This document shows, in pieces, positions 26,323 to 33,493 of a DNA stretch of 64,000 nucleotides. The stretch covers positions 1-64,000 of the forward strand of contig NZ_JBEPNO010000026.1 in the NCBI RefSeq assembly GCF_040546275.1, written 5' to 3'. Below the pieces are notes generated by a model. The model was not told where the DNA came from, made no database searches, and was given only the letters and a program-made list of their open reading frames with translations. Source of the DNA: Nakamurella sp040546275 (GTDB taxonomy: Bacteria; Actinomycetota; Actinomycetes; Mycobacteriales; Nakamurellaceae). A program made the translations under genes and the position numbers. Numbering within the stretch: the first letter of the stretch is position 1; the number at the start of each line of letters is the position of its first letter.

Positions 26323-27363
26323 ATGAGTCAGTCGACCAAGCCAACCGCGACCGACACCTCATGGTCTGGCCCGCCGCGCATTCGATGGGTTCCGAGCTCC
26401 CTCGCCGCTCTCGCCGGGGTGATGGTCGCCGGGATGCTTGCGATCTCCATCAGCAGGTGGTGGACCGATACCAGCTACCGTCCAGCCCTTTTCGGGCTTC
26501 CGGACACGGGTCAACTGACCTCGATCGGCCTTCCGCTCGCGCAGTTCGTCCACGAGCTCGCCGGCATTGCCGTCGTCGGCGCATTGTTCCTCAACTGCCT
26601 CTTGGGCTCGCCGCGGTCGCGCCCGGCAGGTGATCACCTGCTGGCGATGGCCACCCGATGGGCCTGGGTCTGGGCTGCGTCCACCTCGCTGTGGATCGTC
26701 TTCACCGTCTCCGATCTCACCGGGGCAGAGGTATTGACCCTGCCGGCCCACGGCGAGTCCGTCATGATCGTGTTCGGTAGCTCGCGGGTGCTGGCCGAGG
26801 TGCTGACGTTCTGGGTCGCGCTGGCGGTAGCGCTGTTCGGAGCCCGCCTCGCCCCCCGGCGTTGGAGTGTGATCAGTCTGCTCCCGGTCACCCTGGCGAT
26901 GCTGCCGAGCGCGCTGACGGGGCATGCCAGCCATCACGCTTCACCGGTCGTAGCGTCACTGGCCCTCGGCGTTCACGTTGCGGCGTCTGCGATCTGGGTG
27001 GGTGGATTGCTGGTACTGACGGTCCATCTGCGGTTGTTTCCCGAGGACATCCGTCGGTCGGTGACCCGCTTCAGCCGGGCAGCTCTACTCTGCGTGACAG
27101 CGATCGGCTTCTCCGGCGTGCTGGAAGCGGCTGTCACGCTCGACAGCTGGACCGGCCTCTGGCACTCCCATCGTGGTCATCTGATCGTGGCCAAGGCCGC
27201 GGTATTGGCCGGTCTGGTCCTGATCGGCTACGTCCACCGCCGGAACACGATGGCACCGGCCTACATCGGCCGGTTGATACCGCTGCTGCGGCTGGCCACC
27301 GTGGAGCTGGCCCTGATGGGCGCCACCATCGGGATCGCCGTGGTGCTGTCGACCACTCCTTGA
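26323..27363 (+). CDS. copD: CopD family copper transport/resistance membrane protein
   Basis: An integral membrane protein of 346 residues with about eight predicted helices. Helix-edge motifs typical of CopD/YcnJ are present: LPLAQFVHELAGIAVVGALF, LTGHASHHASPV (a His cluster that may bind copper) and LGVHVAASAIWVGGLLVL. The start ATG follows an AAGATTCGAGGAG stretch about 12 nt upstream. It is last in the peroxidase/multicopper-oxidase run, so it may move copper for loading the oxidase or protect against copper. Family assignment is good; transport direction cannot be read from sequence. Confidence 0.88.
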   Translation: MSQSTKPTATDTSWSGPPRIRWVPSSLAALAGVMVAGMLAISISRWWTDTSYRPALFGLPDTGQLTSIGLPLAQFVHELAGIAVVGALFLNCLLGSPRSRPAGDHLLAMATRWAWVWAASTSLWIVFTVSDLTGAEVLTLPAHGESVMIVFGSSRVLAEVLTFWVALAVALFGARLAPRRWSVISLLPVTLAMLPSALTGHASHHASPVVASLALGVHVAASAIWVGGLLVLTVHLRLFPEDIRRSVTRFSRAALLCVTAIGFSGVLEAAVTLDSWTGLWHSHRGHLIVAKAAVLAGLVLIGYVHRRNTMAPAYIGRLIPLLRLATVELALMGATIGIAVVLSTTP

Positions 27364-27376
27364 CGGCTCTGCCGTC
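27362..27376 (+). terminator. Short hairpin at the copD stop
   Basis: GACGGC-TCT-GCCGTC is a perfect 6-bp stem with a 3-nt loop overlapping the stop codon. There is no U tract, so termination activity is uncertain. Confidence 0.3.
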
Positions 27377-27514
27377 GCCTGTCCGGCGTTCATCCTGCTC
27401 GCCCAGTTGCGATGACGGAGCCGAACAGACGGTCGCCGTGCCACAACCACCCACGGCCGCGAACCTTCATTCTCGGATCGATCCGAGCCACTGGCGGCCC
27501 ATCTCGCACCGTGA

Positions 27515-28195
27515 TCAGTGCGCGGCGGCATTCCAGTTGCTCATGATGGCGTCGACAACCTCGGGTGCAGGTGGTGTGCCCGGTAGTACGTCGGCCATAC
27601 CTGCGCGAAACCCGTCCAGGACCAGGGCCAGGACGCGGCGCCACAGCTCGTCGTCGATCCCTCGCGCGTTGGCCACGATGGGTGCCAGCATGGCCGGGAC
27701 GAGGGCGAGGTCCTGCTCGGTGACGTCGGGTCGGAGTACTCCGGCTGCCTGAGCTCGCTGGACGATCTCGGCGACGACCGGTCCGACGCGTTCCCTGGCC
27801 TCGGTGGACAGCTTCATGCCCCGGGCCGCGCCGAGCGCGAGATCGCCCAGGCCGCGATTGCTGGCTTGCGCAGCGACGGCACCGTTCATGAAGGTGACCA
27901 GAGCCAGCCATGGATCGGTGATGTCGCGAGCTGCTTCGGCCGCATCGACGACCTCGTCGAGGCGGTCGATGAAGAGTGCGTCGACCAGGGCTTCCTTGTC
28001 CGGGAATCGTCGGTACACCGTGCCAACGGCGACCTCGGCCGCGCGGGCGATCTCGTTGTGCCCCACCCCGAGTCCGCGAACGGCGATCAACTCTCGCGCG
28101 GCAGCCAGGATGCGCGCCCGGTTGCTCTCGGCATCACGGCGAAGAGGGCGCGACTGTTCCATCCCGGCCCGTCCGCTGTCGCTCATCGACATCAT
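27515..28195 (-). CDS. TetR family transcriptional regulator
   Basis: A 226-residue repressor. N-terminal HTH about residues 25-70: ARILAAARELIAVRGLGVG, then VAVGTVYRRFPDKEALVDAL, which carries the family signature. The C-terminal half is an all-helical ligand domain. Several ATGs cluster at the start (28195, 28192, 28186); the first is used. It is divergent from a small unknown gene, an SDR and a PPOX protein, its likely targets, and convergent with copD. A direct repeat in the intergenic region may be its binding site. Confidence 0.9.
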   Translation of the reverse strand: MMSMSDSGRAGMEQSRPLRRDAESNRARILAAARELIAVRGLGVGHNEIARAAEVAVGTVYRRFPDKEALVDALFIDRLDEVVDAAEAARDITDPWLALVTFMNGAVAAQASNRGLGDLALGAARGMKLSTEARERVGPVVAEIVQRAQAAGVLRPDVTEQDLALVPAMLAPIVANARGIDDELWRRVLALVLDGFRAGMADVLPGTPPAPEVVDAIMSNWNAAAH

Positions 28196-28225
28196 CGTAG
28201 TCGTCGGCGCAGCCGGTGGAGCCCG

Positions 28226-28253
28226 AAGTGGATACCTCCATGCAAAGTGGATA
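28226..28253. promoter_or_regulatory. Direct repeat, possible TetR operator
   Basis: AAGTGGATA occurs at 28226-28234 and 28245-28253 (19-nt period, about two helical turns) in the gap between the divergent tetR and small-protein genes. The first copy is followed by CTCCA, giving an imperfect TGGA/TCCA dyad. Inferred from position. Confidence 0.4.
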
Positions 28254-28324
28254 AGCCGATCAACTTAGGCGTACGGTGAAGGGAGTGGCGCCCACCCGGA
28301 GCGCCCCCGAGGAAAGAAGGCCCC

Positions 28325-28705
28325 ATGATCCAGACCGGTCACCCACGGTTCACCGCCCGAGCTGCCGTGGATGACGCCATGCCCAGCGGCAAGTTGGCCG
28401 TGGCCGGCGACCAGCTGTCCTTCGGCGGTATGACCGACACCGTCGAGCAGCTCAGCGGCCGGCGTGATGAGCGACGATGTCTGGGCAGTACCGAGGAACT
28501 GCGCAGCCGGCTCGAGCAGTCGAGGCACTGGAATCCGGATCCGGGACAGTGGGCGCAGCTGGCCTACCTGTTGCTGATGTTGACCGGTCGGACGGCCCGG
28601 TCCGACGTGCAGAACAAGCGCTATGCAGATCTGCGACTGGAGAACCTCGAAACGTATGCACAACGCATCTTGCCGACTGTTCTGACGCCCGAATACGTCA
28701 GCTGA
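28325..28705 (+). CDS. Hypothetical protein
   Basis: 126 residues, soluble, with no signal peptide. AAGAAGG lies a few nucleotides before the ATG, which supports translation. The C-terminal half is helical and contains HWNPDPGQWAQLAYLLLML and RYADLRLENLETYAQRILP; I recognise no domain. It is the first gene after the divergent tetR and precedes an SDR by 57 nt, so it is probably the first member of a TetR-controlled transcript with the SDR and PPOX genes. Confidence 0.6.
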   Translation: MIQTGHPRFTARAAVDDAMPSGKLAVAGDQLSFGGMTDTVEQLSGRRDERRCLGSTEELRSRLEQSRHWNPDPGQWAQLAYLLLMLTGRTARSDVQNKRYADLRLENLETYAQRILPTVLTPEYVS

Positions 28706-28762
28706 CATTTCACTCGAGCACGTGTCAGCAACAAGCCCGATCAGACCAAACCTGGAGATGAT

Positions 28763-29485
28763 ATGACGACGCAACATGATTTCGGCCTCGCGCCGGTAGT
28801 CCTGATCACCGGTGCCAACAAGGGACTGGGACGAGAAACAGCCAGGCGGCTGGTAGCGGAGAACCGCACGGTCTTTCTGACCGCTCGTCACGCCGAACGC
28901 GGTCGCGAAGCCGCCGACGACATCGGCGCCCGGTTCCTCCAGTTGGACGTCACCGACGACGAATCGGTCCACGCGGCGGTAGAAGAATGTCGCCGTTCAC
29001 ACAGGCAACTCGACGTCCTGGTGAACAATGCCGCGAACGTCGGCCATCTGCAGACGGATACCTCGGACGTGACAGCGGAGGACGTGAGGGCCGTCTACGA
29101 GACCAACGTGCTCGGTCTCGTCCGGGTCACCCAGGCATTCCTGCCACTACTTCGGGCGTCGTCCGCCCCGGCAATCGTCAATGTCAGCAGCGGCATGGGT
29201 TCCTTGACCCGAACCGCTGATCCGAGCGCACTGGAGTCGCGGTGGGTGTCACTGGCCTACGCCTCGTCCAAAACGGCGGTCAACATGCTCACTTTGCAGT
29301 ACGCCAAAGCGCTCCCGGACGTCAGGATCAACGCGGTCGACCCGGGCCTCACCGCCACCGACGGAACCGGCAACATGGGCAAGGACGTGCGCGAGGGTGC
29401 CCAGGCCGCCGTGCGAATGGCGCTTCTTGGCGGCGCGGCGCCTACCGGAACCTTCTCGGACATCGACGGACTCATCCCGTGGTGA
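28763..29485 (+). CDS. Short-chain dehydrogenase/reductase (SDR)
   Basis: A 240-residue classical SDR oxidoreductase. NAD(P) motif TGANKGLG at about residue 13, NNAANVG (the NNAG position), catalytic Ser in VNVSSGMG, and YASSKTAVNM with the YxxxK pair. The GDAV-like segment is INAVDPGLTATDGTG. An Arg after the glycine-rich strand (LTARHAER) suggests NADPH. GGAG lies about 8 nt before the ATG. The substrate is unknown. It probably forms an operon with the preceding small gene and the PPOX gene 106 nt downstream. Confidence 0.92.
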   Translation: MTTQHDFGLAPVVLITGANKGLGRETARRLVAENRTVFLTARHAERGREAADDIGARFLQLDVTDDESVHAAVEECRRSHRQLDVLVNNAANVGHLQTDTSDVTAEDVRAVYETNVLGLVRVTQAFLPLLRASSAPAIVNVSSGMGSLTRTADPSALESRWVSLAYASSKTAVNMLTLQYAKALPDVRINAVDPGLTATDGTGNMGKDVREGAQAAVRMALLGGAAPTGTFSDIDGLIPW

Positions 29486-29591
29486 CCACCCGACAGTCGC
29501 GCTGCATTCTCCCCGCCACCACGAGTCGTCTCCCCACAACCATTCGTGGGTTCCAGTTCATCTTTGATACGACCACCACGACGGGAGCCTC

Positions 29592-29993
29592 ATGAATTCA
29601 GCATTCGAAGAACTTGCCGCTCAGCGATTCGTGTCGCTCACCACCTTCCGAAACTCCGGAGCACCGGTCCCGACGCCGGTCTGGATCGGCTGGGACGGCA
29701 AGGATCTGGTGGTGACGACGCCGAAGGCCAGCGGCAAGGTGAAGCGGCTGAGGAACAACCCTGATGTCGAAATGCGCCCATGCGGTCGAACCGGGCGTGT
29801 GGAGGCCGGCGCCCCGGTGACATCCGGCCGCGTTACCTTCCTGACCGACCCGAACAGCCGAGAACGGGCGATCCGGATCCTGCGCCGGAAATACCGTCTC
29901 GAGTACTACTTGGTGATGGGTATCGAGTTGCTCACCCGGCCACGCCACCGTGACCGCCTGATCCTCCGGATCAGTCCGACCGGGACTCCGTAG
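29592..29993 (+). CDS. PPOX class F420-dependent oxidoreductase-like protein
   Basis: A 133-residue split beta-barrel flavin/F420-binding protein of the pyridoxamine-5'-phosphate-oxidase superfamily. FVSLTTFRNSGAPVPTPVW, TPKASGKVKRLRNNPDVEM and the Arg-rich strand after it match the actinomycete F420-type PPOX subfamily. These proteins reduce or bind small substrates using F420H2; the real substrate is not known. It follows the SDR on the same strand and may share its transcript. Use of F420 is inferred from subfamily resemblance. Confidence 0.85.
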   Translation: MNSAFEELAAQRFVSLTTFRNSGAPVPTPVWIGWDGKDLVVTTPKASGKVKRLRNNPDVEMRPCGRTGRVEAGAPVTSGRVTFLTDPNSRERAIRILRRKYRLEYYLVMGIELLTRPRHRDRLILRISPTGTP

Positions 29994-30130
29994 CCCCTTC
30001 ATCTCGCGCTCGTCCATGCTCCGTTCCCACCACGGTTCTCCATTTCAGTTCTCTGCTCCTGCCCGCGGCCAGACTGGAGGCTCGAGCGGCACCGCAAGGC
30101 ACGACCGCACGGCCGTCGATCGCAGCGGGT

Positions 30131-30592
30131 CTACCCCGCTACGGGGCCAGCCTGGACGACCTGGCCGCGATAGGTCTCGATGATGGCGTTGAACTCGTCG
30201 CGCTCCCGTTGCGGCACACCCAGGAACATCAGGGTGGCCGCGATCTCCATGGCCACCGCGTCGAAGCCGGCCGGGTCGATCGTGAGACCGTCGTGGGCGG
30301 CAATCATGTCGCGTCCGAGGTAGCACTTCGGGCCGCCGGCGGCCTCGATCGACCAGGCGGTGACGAGAAACTTGTAGCCGGGTCCGTTGGCGGCGTTCCC
30401 GTGGTGGGCGTGCACTCCGGCATTGGCGTTGACCAGGGCGTTGTCGAAGAGCCGGTCGACGAGTACGTCCACCGCCCCGGCAATGGCGTAGGCGCCACCG
30501 AGACGCTCGTACAACGAGGCTTCGGCGGGGACCTGTGCGGCTGCCTCGGCGATGTCGCCGATCTCGGTGTCGGGTTCGATGATCTGCGTCAT
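30131..30592 (-). CDS. Group 1 truncated hemoglobin-like protein
   Basis: A 153-residue globin-fold protein, longer than the ~120-residue core because of an acidic N-terminal extension. The domain starts at SLYERLGGAYAIAGAVDVLV and includes GGPKCYLGRDMIAAHDGL, where the His in AAHDGL is the proximal heme ligand in this family. The ATG at 30592 has AAAGGAA upstream and overlaps the MarR stop by ATGA, so the two genes are translationally coupled. It probably handles NO or O2, or senses peroxide, under control of the MarR. Heme binding is inferred. Confidence 0.87.
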   Translation of the reverse strand: MTQIIEPDTEIGDIAEAAAQVPAEASLYERLGGAYAIAGAVDVLVDRLFDNALVNANAGVHAHHGNAANGPGYKFLVTAWSIEAAGGPKCYLGRDMIAAHDGLTIDPAGFDAVAMEIAATLMFLGVPQRERDEFNAIIETYRGQVVQAGPVAG

Positions 30593-31089
30593 TGCAGGTT
30601 CCTTTCGATCGAATTCTGCTCGCCCGCAGGGTGCGGAGAGCATCGGTTGTCGGAGGTGAGCCGGTCGGTCAGGACGCGGAGCCGGCGACGGAGGTCGGCG
30701 AGATCAGCAGGGGCCAAACCGGTGTCGCCGGCGACCTGAGCTTGAGCGCGAGCGGCAGCTGCTTGCAGTTCGCGGCCGCGACTGGTCGCGGTGATCATCA
30801 CCTGGCGACGATCGGTGCCAGCGGCACGGTCCACGAGTCCGGCCGCCTCGAGGCGGGTCACCAGGGGCGTCACCGCATGCGAGTCGAGTTCCAGGCGACG
30901 GGCGATCTGCCCGACCGTGGCACGGCCGTCCTGCCACATGATGAGCATCAACAGGTATTGCGGGTAGGTCAGGCCGATCTCGTCGAGCAGGGGACGGTAC
31001 CGACGCGTGATCGCGTGGGTGGCGGCATACAGCGCGAAGCAGAGCTGGTCGTCCAGGCGTGGAGCGTCATCTGTGGCACTCGCCGTCAT
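30589..31089 (-). CDS. MarR/OhrR family transcriptional regulator
   Basis: A 166-residue winged-helix regulator. The N-terminal DDQLCFALYAATHAITRRYR followed by LGLTYPQYLLMLIMW-like sequence matches OhrR proteins, in which the Cys (here C in QLCFALY) senses organic hydroperoxides. The wing and recognition helix lie in ELDSHAVTPLVTRLEAAGLV. The start ATG at 31089 has a strong AGGAGG site immediately upstream. Its stop overlaps the globin start by ATGA. Redox sensing is inferred from the conserved Cys; no ohr gene is visible in the window. Confidence 0.9.
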   Translation of the reverse strand: MTASATDDAPRLDDQLCFALYAATHAITRRYRPLLDEIGLTYPQYLLMLIMWQDGRATVGQIARRLELDSHAVTPLVTRLEAAGLVDRAAGTDRRQVMITATSRGRELQAAAARAQAQVAGDTGLAPADLADLRRRLRVLTDRLTSDNRCSPHPAGEQNSIERNLQ

Positions 31090-31165
31090 CTCGCCTCCTC
31101 CGCGGGTGAGTGGCCTCACACGTCGGAAGCTAATTCATCATGCGTGACACATTTCGTCAAGAGGT

Positions 31166-31194
31166 GGTCGAAACGACCTGCCAACGGTCGACCG
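31166..31194. promoter_or_regulatory. Two adjacent palindromes between marR and the CarH-like gene
   Basis: GGTCGAAACGACC (31166-31178) and CGGTCGACCG (31185-31194) are perfect inverted repeats sharing GGTCG/CGACC arms. They lie in the 262-nt gap between divergent regulator genes and could be the operator of either. CG-rich palindromes also occur by chance. Confidence 0.3.
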
Positions 31195-31351
31195 GAACCT
31201 TGCCGCCATCATCCTGGTGTTCGAGTCGGGAGGCGAGAATGCCGATCTACGAACAGAAGTGAGTGGTTCAGGGGCACGTGTCCGACTTGAGGCAAGATCT
31301 CGGATTGAACCTCTGAAAGCTATGCAAGTTAGTCTCTGGCATTATCTTGGA

Positions 31352-32350
31352 ATGCCACCCGATGACCTCGCGAACGACGACGCCGTTGGGCAGTTCTCGG
31401 TGGGGACCGTGGCGGCTCGGCTGGGTGTCTCGGCGGCTACCGTGCGCAGTTGGGGGACCAGATACGGACTCGTGCCAGCGATCCGGAGCGCCGGCGGACA
31501 CCGGCGATACTCGGAGTCCGACGTCTCGTCGCTCACGCACATGCAAGCACTGGTCAGCCACGGTGTCAGGCCGGCCGTCGCGGCAAGAGTGGTTCTCGCC
31601 GGCGGTCGGCCGGACGACGGCAGCGATCGGCCGGGTCATCAAGGGGGTGCGGACGACCAACTCGGAAGTCGGTCCGATGGCCGGGAGGAGATCCCTCGGA
31701 GGCCCGGCGGTCCGGGGGGCCGGGTACTCGCCGTTCCGAACGGCACCGCCGCCGCGCGCGGCCTGGCTCGGGCGGCGAGCAGGTTGGACGCTGCCGCCAT
31801 CGCGCAGATCGTCGGACGGCTCCTGGACGAGACCGGAGCGCGTGCCACGTGGGATGACGTGCTGCGACCGGTGCTCGCAGCGGCCGGTGCGGCCTGGGCT
31901 CGAACCGGAACCGGTATCGACATCGAGCACGTGCTGAGCGAGGCCATCATCGAGGCACTGCGGCTGTACCGGGTGCGGCAGTGGGCGGCGGGTCCCCTTC
32001 CGCCGGTGCTGCTGGCGGGATCTGCCTCCGAGTTGCACGTGCTGCCGCTGCACGTCGTCGCCGCGGCACTTGCCGAGCGCGGTGTGCCGACCCTCCTTCT
32101 CGGCGCCCGGGTGCCGGGTGCGGCGCTGGCGTCGGCCGCGAGGCGGACGCGGGCCTCCGCGGTCTTCCTGTGGCGTCAGAGTGTGTCCGACGAGGCCGCG
32201 GAGTCGGACGACCTGACCCCCATGCGCCCATCGGTCCAGGTGGTCGTCGGTGGACCGGGGTGGGAGGACGTCGAACTCCCACCGTCGGTGCACCGCGCGC
32301 CGGATCTGGATTCGGCAGTCAACGCGCTGGAGGCTGCCGCTCAGGCTTGA
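31352..32350 (+). CDS. MerR-type B12-dependent photoreceptor regulator (CarH/LitR-like)
   Basis: A 332-residue DNA-binding light sensor candidate. An N-terminal MerR helix-turn-helix (SVGTVAARLGVSAATVRSWG ... GGHRRYSESDV, about residues 10-65) is followed by a Gly/Arg-rich linker, a four-helix cap and a Rossmann-like cobalamin domain. The cap carries the diagnostic W-X9-E-H (W182, E192, H193) that holds adenosylcobalamin in CarH. H229 in SELHVLPLH is at the expected position of the lower axial ligand. In known members the dark tetramer represses carotenoid genes and light disassembles it. The start is uncertain (31352, or the ATG at 31322). It lies directly upstream of a rhodopsin gene, its likely target. 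Confidence 0.88.
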   Translation: MPPDDLANDDAVGQFSVGTVAARLGVSAATVRSWGTRYGLVPAIRSAGGHRRYSESDVSSLTHMQALVSHGVRPAVAARVVLAGGRPDDGSDRPGHQGGADDQLGSRSDGREEIPRRPGGPGGRVLAVPNGTAAARGLARAASRLDAAAIAQIVGRLLDETGARATWDDVLRPVLAAAGAAWARTGTGIDIEHVLSEAIIEALRLYRVRQWAAGPLPPVLLAGSASELHVLPLHVVAAALAERGVPTLLLGARVPGAALASAARRTRASAVFLWRQSVSDEAAESDDLTPMRPSVQVVVGGPGWEDVELPPSVHRAPDLDSAVNALEAAAQA

Positions 32351-32365
32351 AAGTTGGGCAAGTTG
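32351..32365. promoter_or_regulatory. AAGTTG direct repeat upstream of rhodopsin
   Basis: AAGTTGGGC-AAGTTG gives two AAGTTG copies with a 9-nt period between the regulator stop and the rhodopsin start. The heptamer GCAAGTT (32358-32364) recurs at 31324-31330 near the start of the regulator gene. It may be an operator for the CarH-like protein; evidence is weak. Confidence 0.3.
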
Positions 32366-32454
32366 CAGAAACCCAGATCGGGGGTTACAACGGAGGGGAC
32401 CCGGCCGGTCACTCCTCGTCCCGACAGTCCCTGTCATCAGAAGGGTTCTCCGCT

Positions 32455-33303
32455 ATGTCCCTCGAAGCCGCGGTACATATCCAATCCTTGACCGCGAGCA
32501 ATTTCTCGACGGTGTACAACCTGTTCTCCCTGGTCATCGCCAGCATGCTGTTCACCGCCCTGTTCCTGTTCGCCTCCCAACGCCGGGTCGCACCCCGCTA
32601 CCGCACCGCGATCGTCATCTCGGCGATCGTCTGCGGGATCGCCGCCTATCACTACTTCCGGATCTTCAACAACTTCGAAGCTAGTTATCCTGCCGGCGCG
32701 ACCATCGATGCGGCCCACCCACTCTCGAACATCGAGTTCAACGAGGCCTACCGATACGTCGACTGGCTGCTGACCGTCCCGCTGCTGTTGATCGAGACCG
32801 TGGCCGTCATGAGCCTGCCGCGAACCGAGTCGCGCTCGCTGCTGTACAAACTCGTCCCTGCGTCTGCGCTGATGATCGGCCTTGGCTACCCCGGCGAGAT
32901 CGCCAACAGCACCGGAACCCGCCTGCTGTGGGGTGGGCTGTCGACGCTCGCATTCCTGTTCATCGTCTTCGTCATGTTCACCGAGCTGTCCCGGTCGGTG
33001 GTTCGCCAACCGGTGCAGGTGCAAGGACTGATCAAGCGGCTCCGAACGGCATTGGTCGCCCTGTGGTGCGTGTACCCGATCGCGTTCTTGTTCCCGGTGT
33101 TCGGCGGTTCGTTCTTCGGGGGCGAGGGCGGGTTCGTCCTGCGCCAGGCCGGATATTCCATCGCCGACATCCTGGCCAAGGCTGCTTTCGCCTTGGTCAT
33201 CTTCAAGATCGCGACCATCCGTAGTGCGCTCGAGGACTCTGCCTTCGACCTCGACCATGAGGCGACCACGGCTGGATCGGCGAAGGTTCGCTCTGCCGCC
33301 TGA
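32455..33303 (+). CDS. Microbial rhodopsin, proton-pump type (actinorhodopsin/xanthorhodopsin-like)
   Basis: A seven-helix retinal protein of 282 residues. Helix C reads YRYVDWLLTVPLLLIE: D103 (counter-ion/proton acceptor), T107 and E114 (proton donor) match the D-T-E triad of outward proton pumps. L111 occupies the spectral tuning position 105 of proteorhodopsin, where Leu gives green absorption. The Schiff-base Lys is K251 in ALVIFKIAT. Helix E contains LMIGLGYPGEI as in actinorhodopsin-like pumps. GAAGG precedes the ATG by about 10 nt. It lies between the B12 regulator and a carotenoid oxygenase that could make retinal. Pumping is inferred from residues, not shown. Confidence 0.95.
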   Translation: MSLEAAVHIQSLTASNFSTVYNLFSLVIASMLFTALFLFASQRRVAPRYRTAIVISAIVCGIAAYHYFRIFNNFEASYPAGATIDAAHPLSNIEFNEAYRYVDWLLTVPLLLIETVAVMSLPRTESRSLLYKLVPASALMIGLGYPGEIANSTGTRLLWGGLSTLAFLFIVFVMFTELSRSVVRQPVQVQGLIKRLRTALVALWCVYPIAFLFPVFGGSFFGGEGGFVLRQAGYSIADILAKAAFALVIFKIATIRSALEDSAFDLDHEATTAGSAKVRSAA

Positions 33304-33493
33304 TTCTCCACCGCGACGAGCACATGCAGGTCAGGGATGAACTCGGGCCTGCACTGCAGTGCGGGAGTCTTCACGGGTACTCTCCGGGCGCCCAGCCGGT
33401 GCCGCCCCGCACCGGCTGGACGCTCCGGACCCGGACCAGGATCTACCGCGCGGGCAACAGCCACCCGCGGTCAATAGTCGAAGGAGACTACGG

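Noticed and set aside
28265..28972. A 235-codon minus-strand frame over the small unknown gene and SDR start
   Set aside because: It overlaps the N-terminal Rossmann motif of a good SDR and a plus-strand gene with a good ribosome site; its product resembles no protein.
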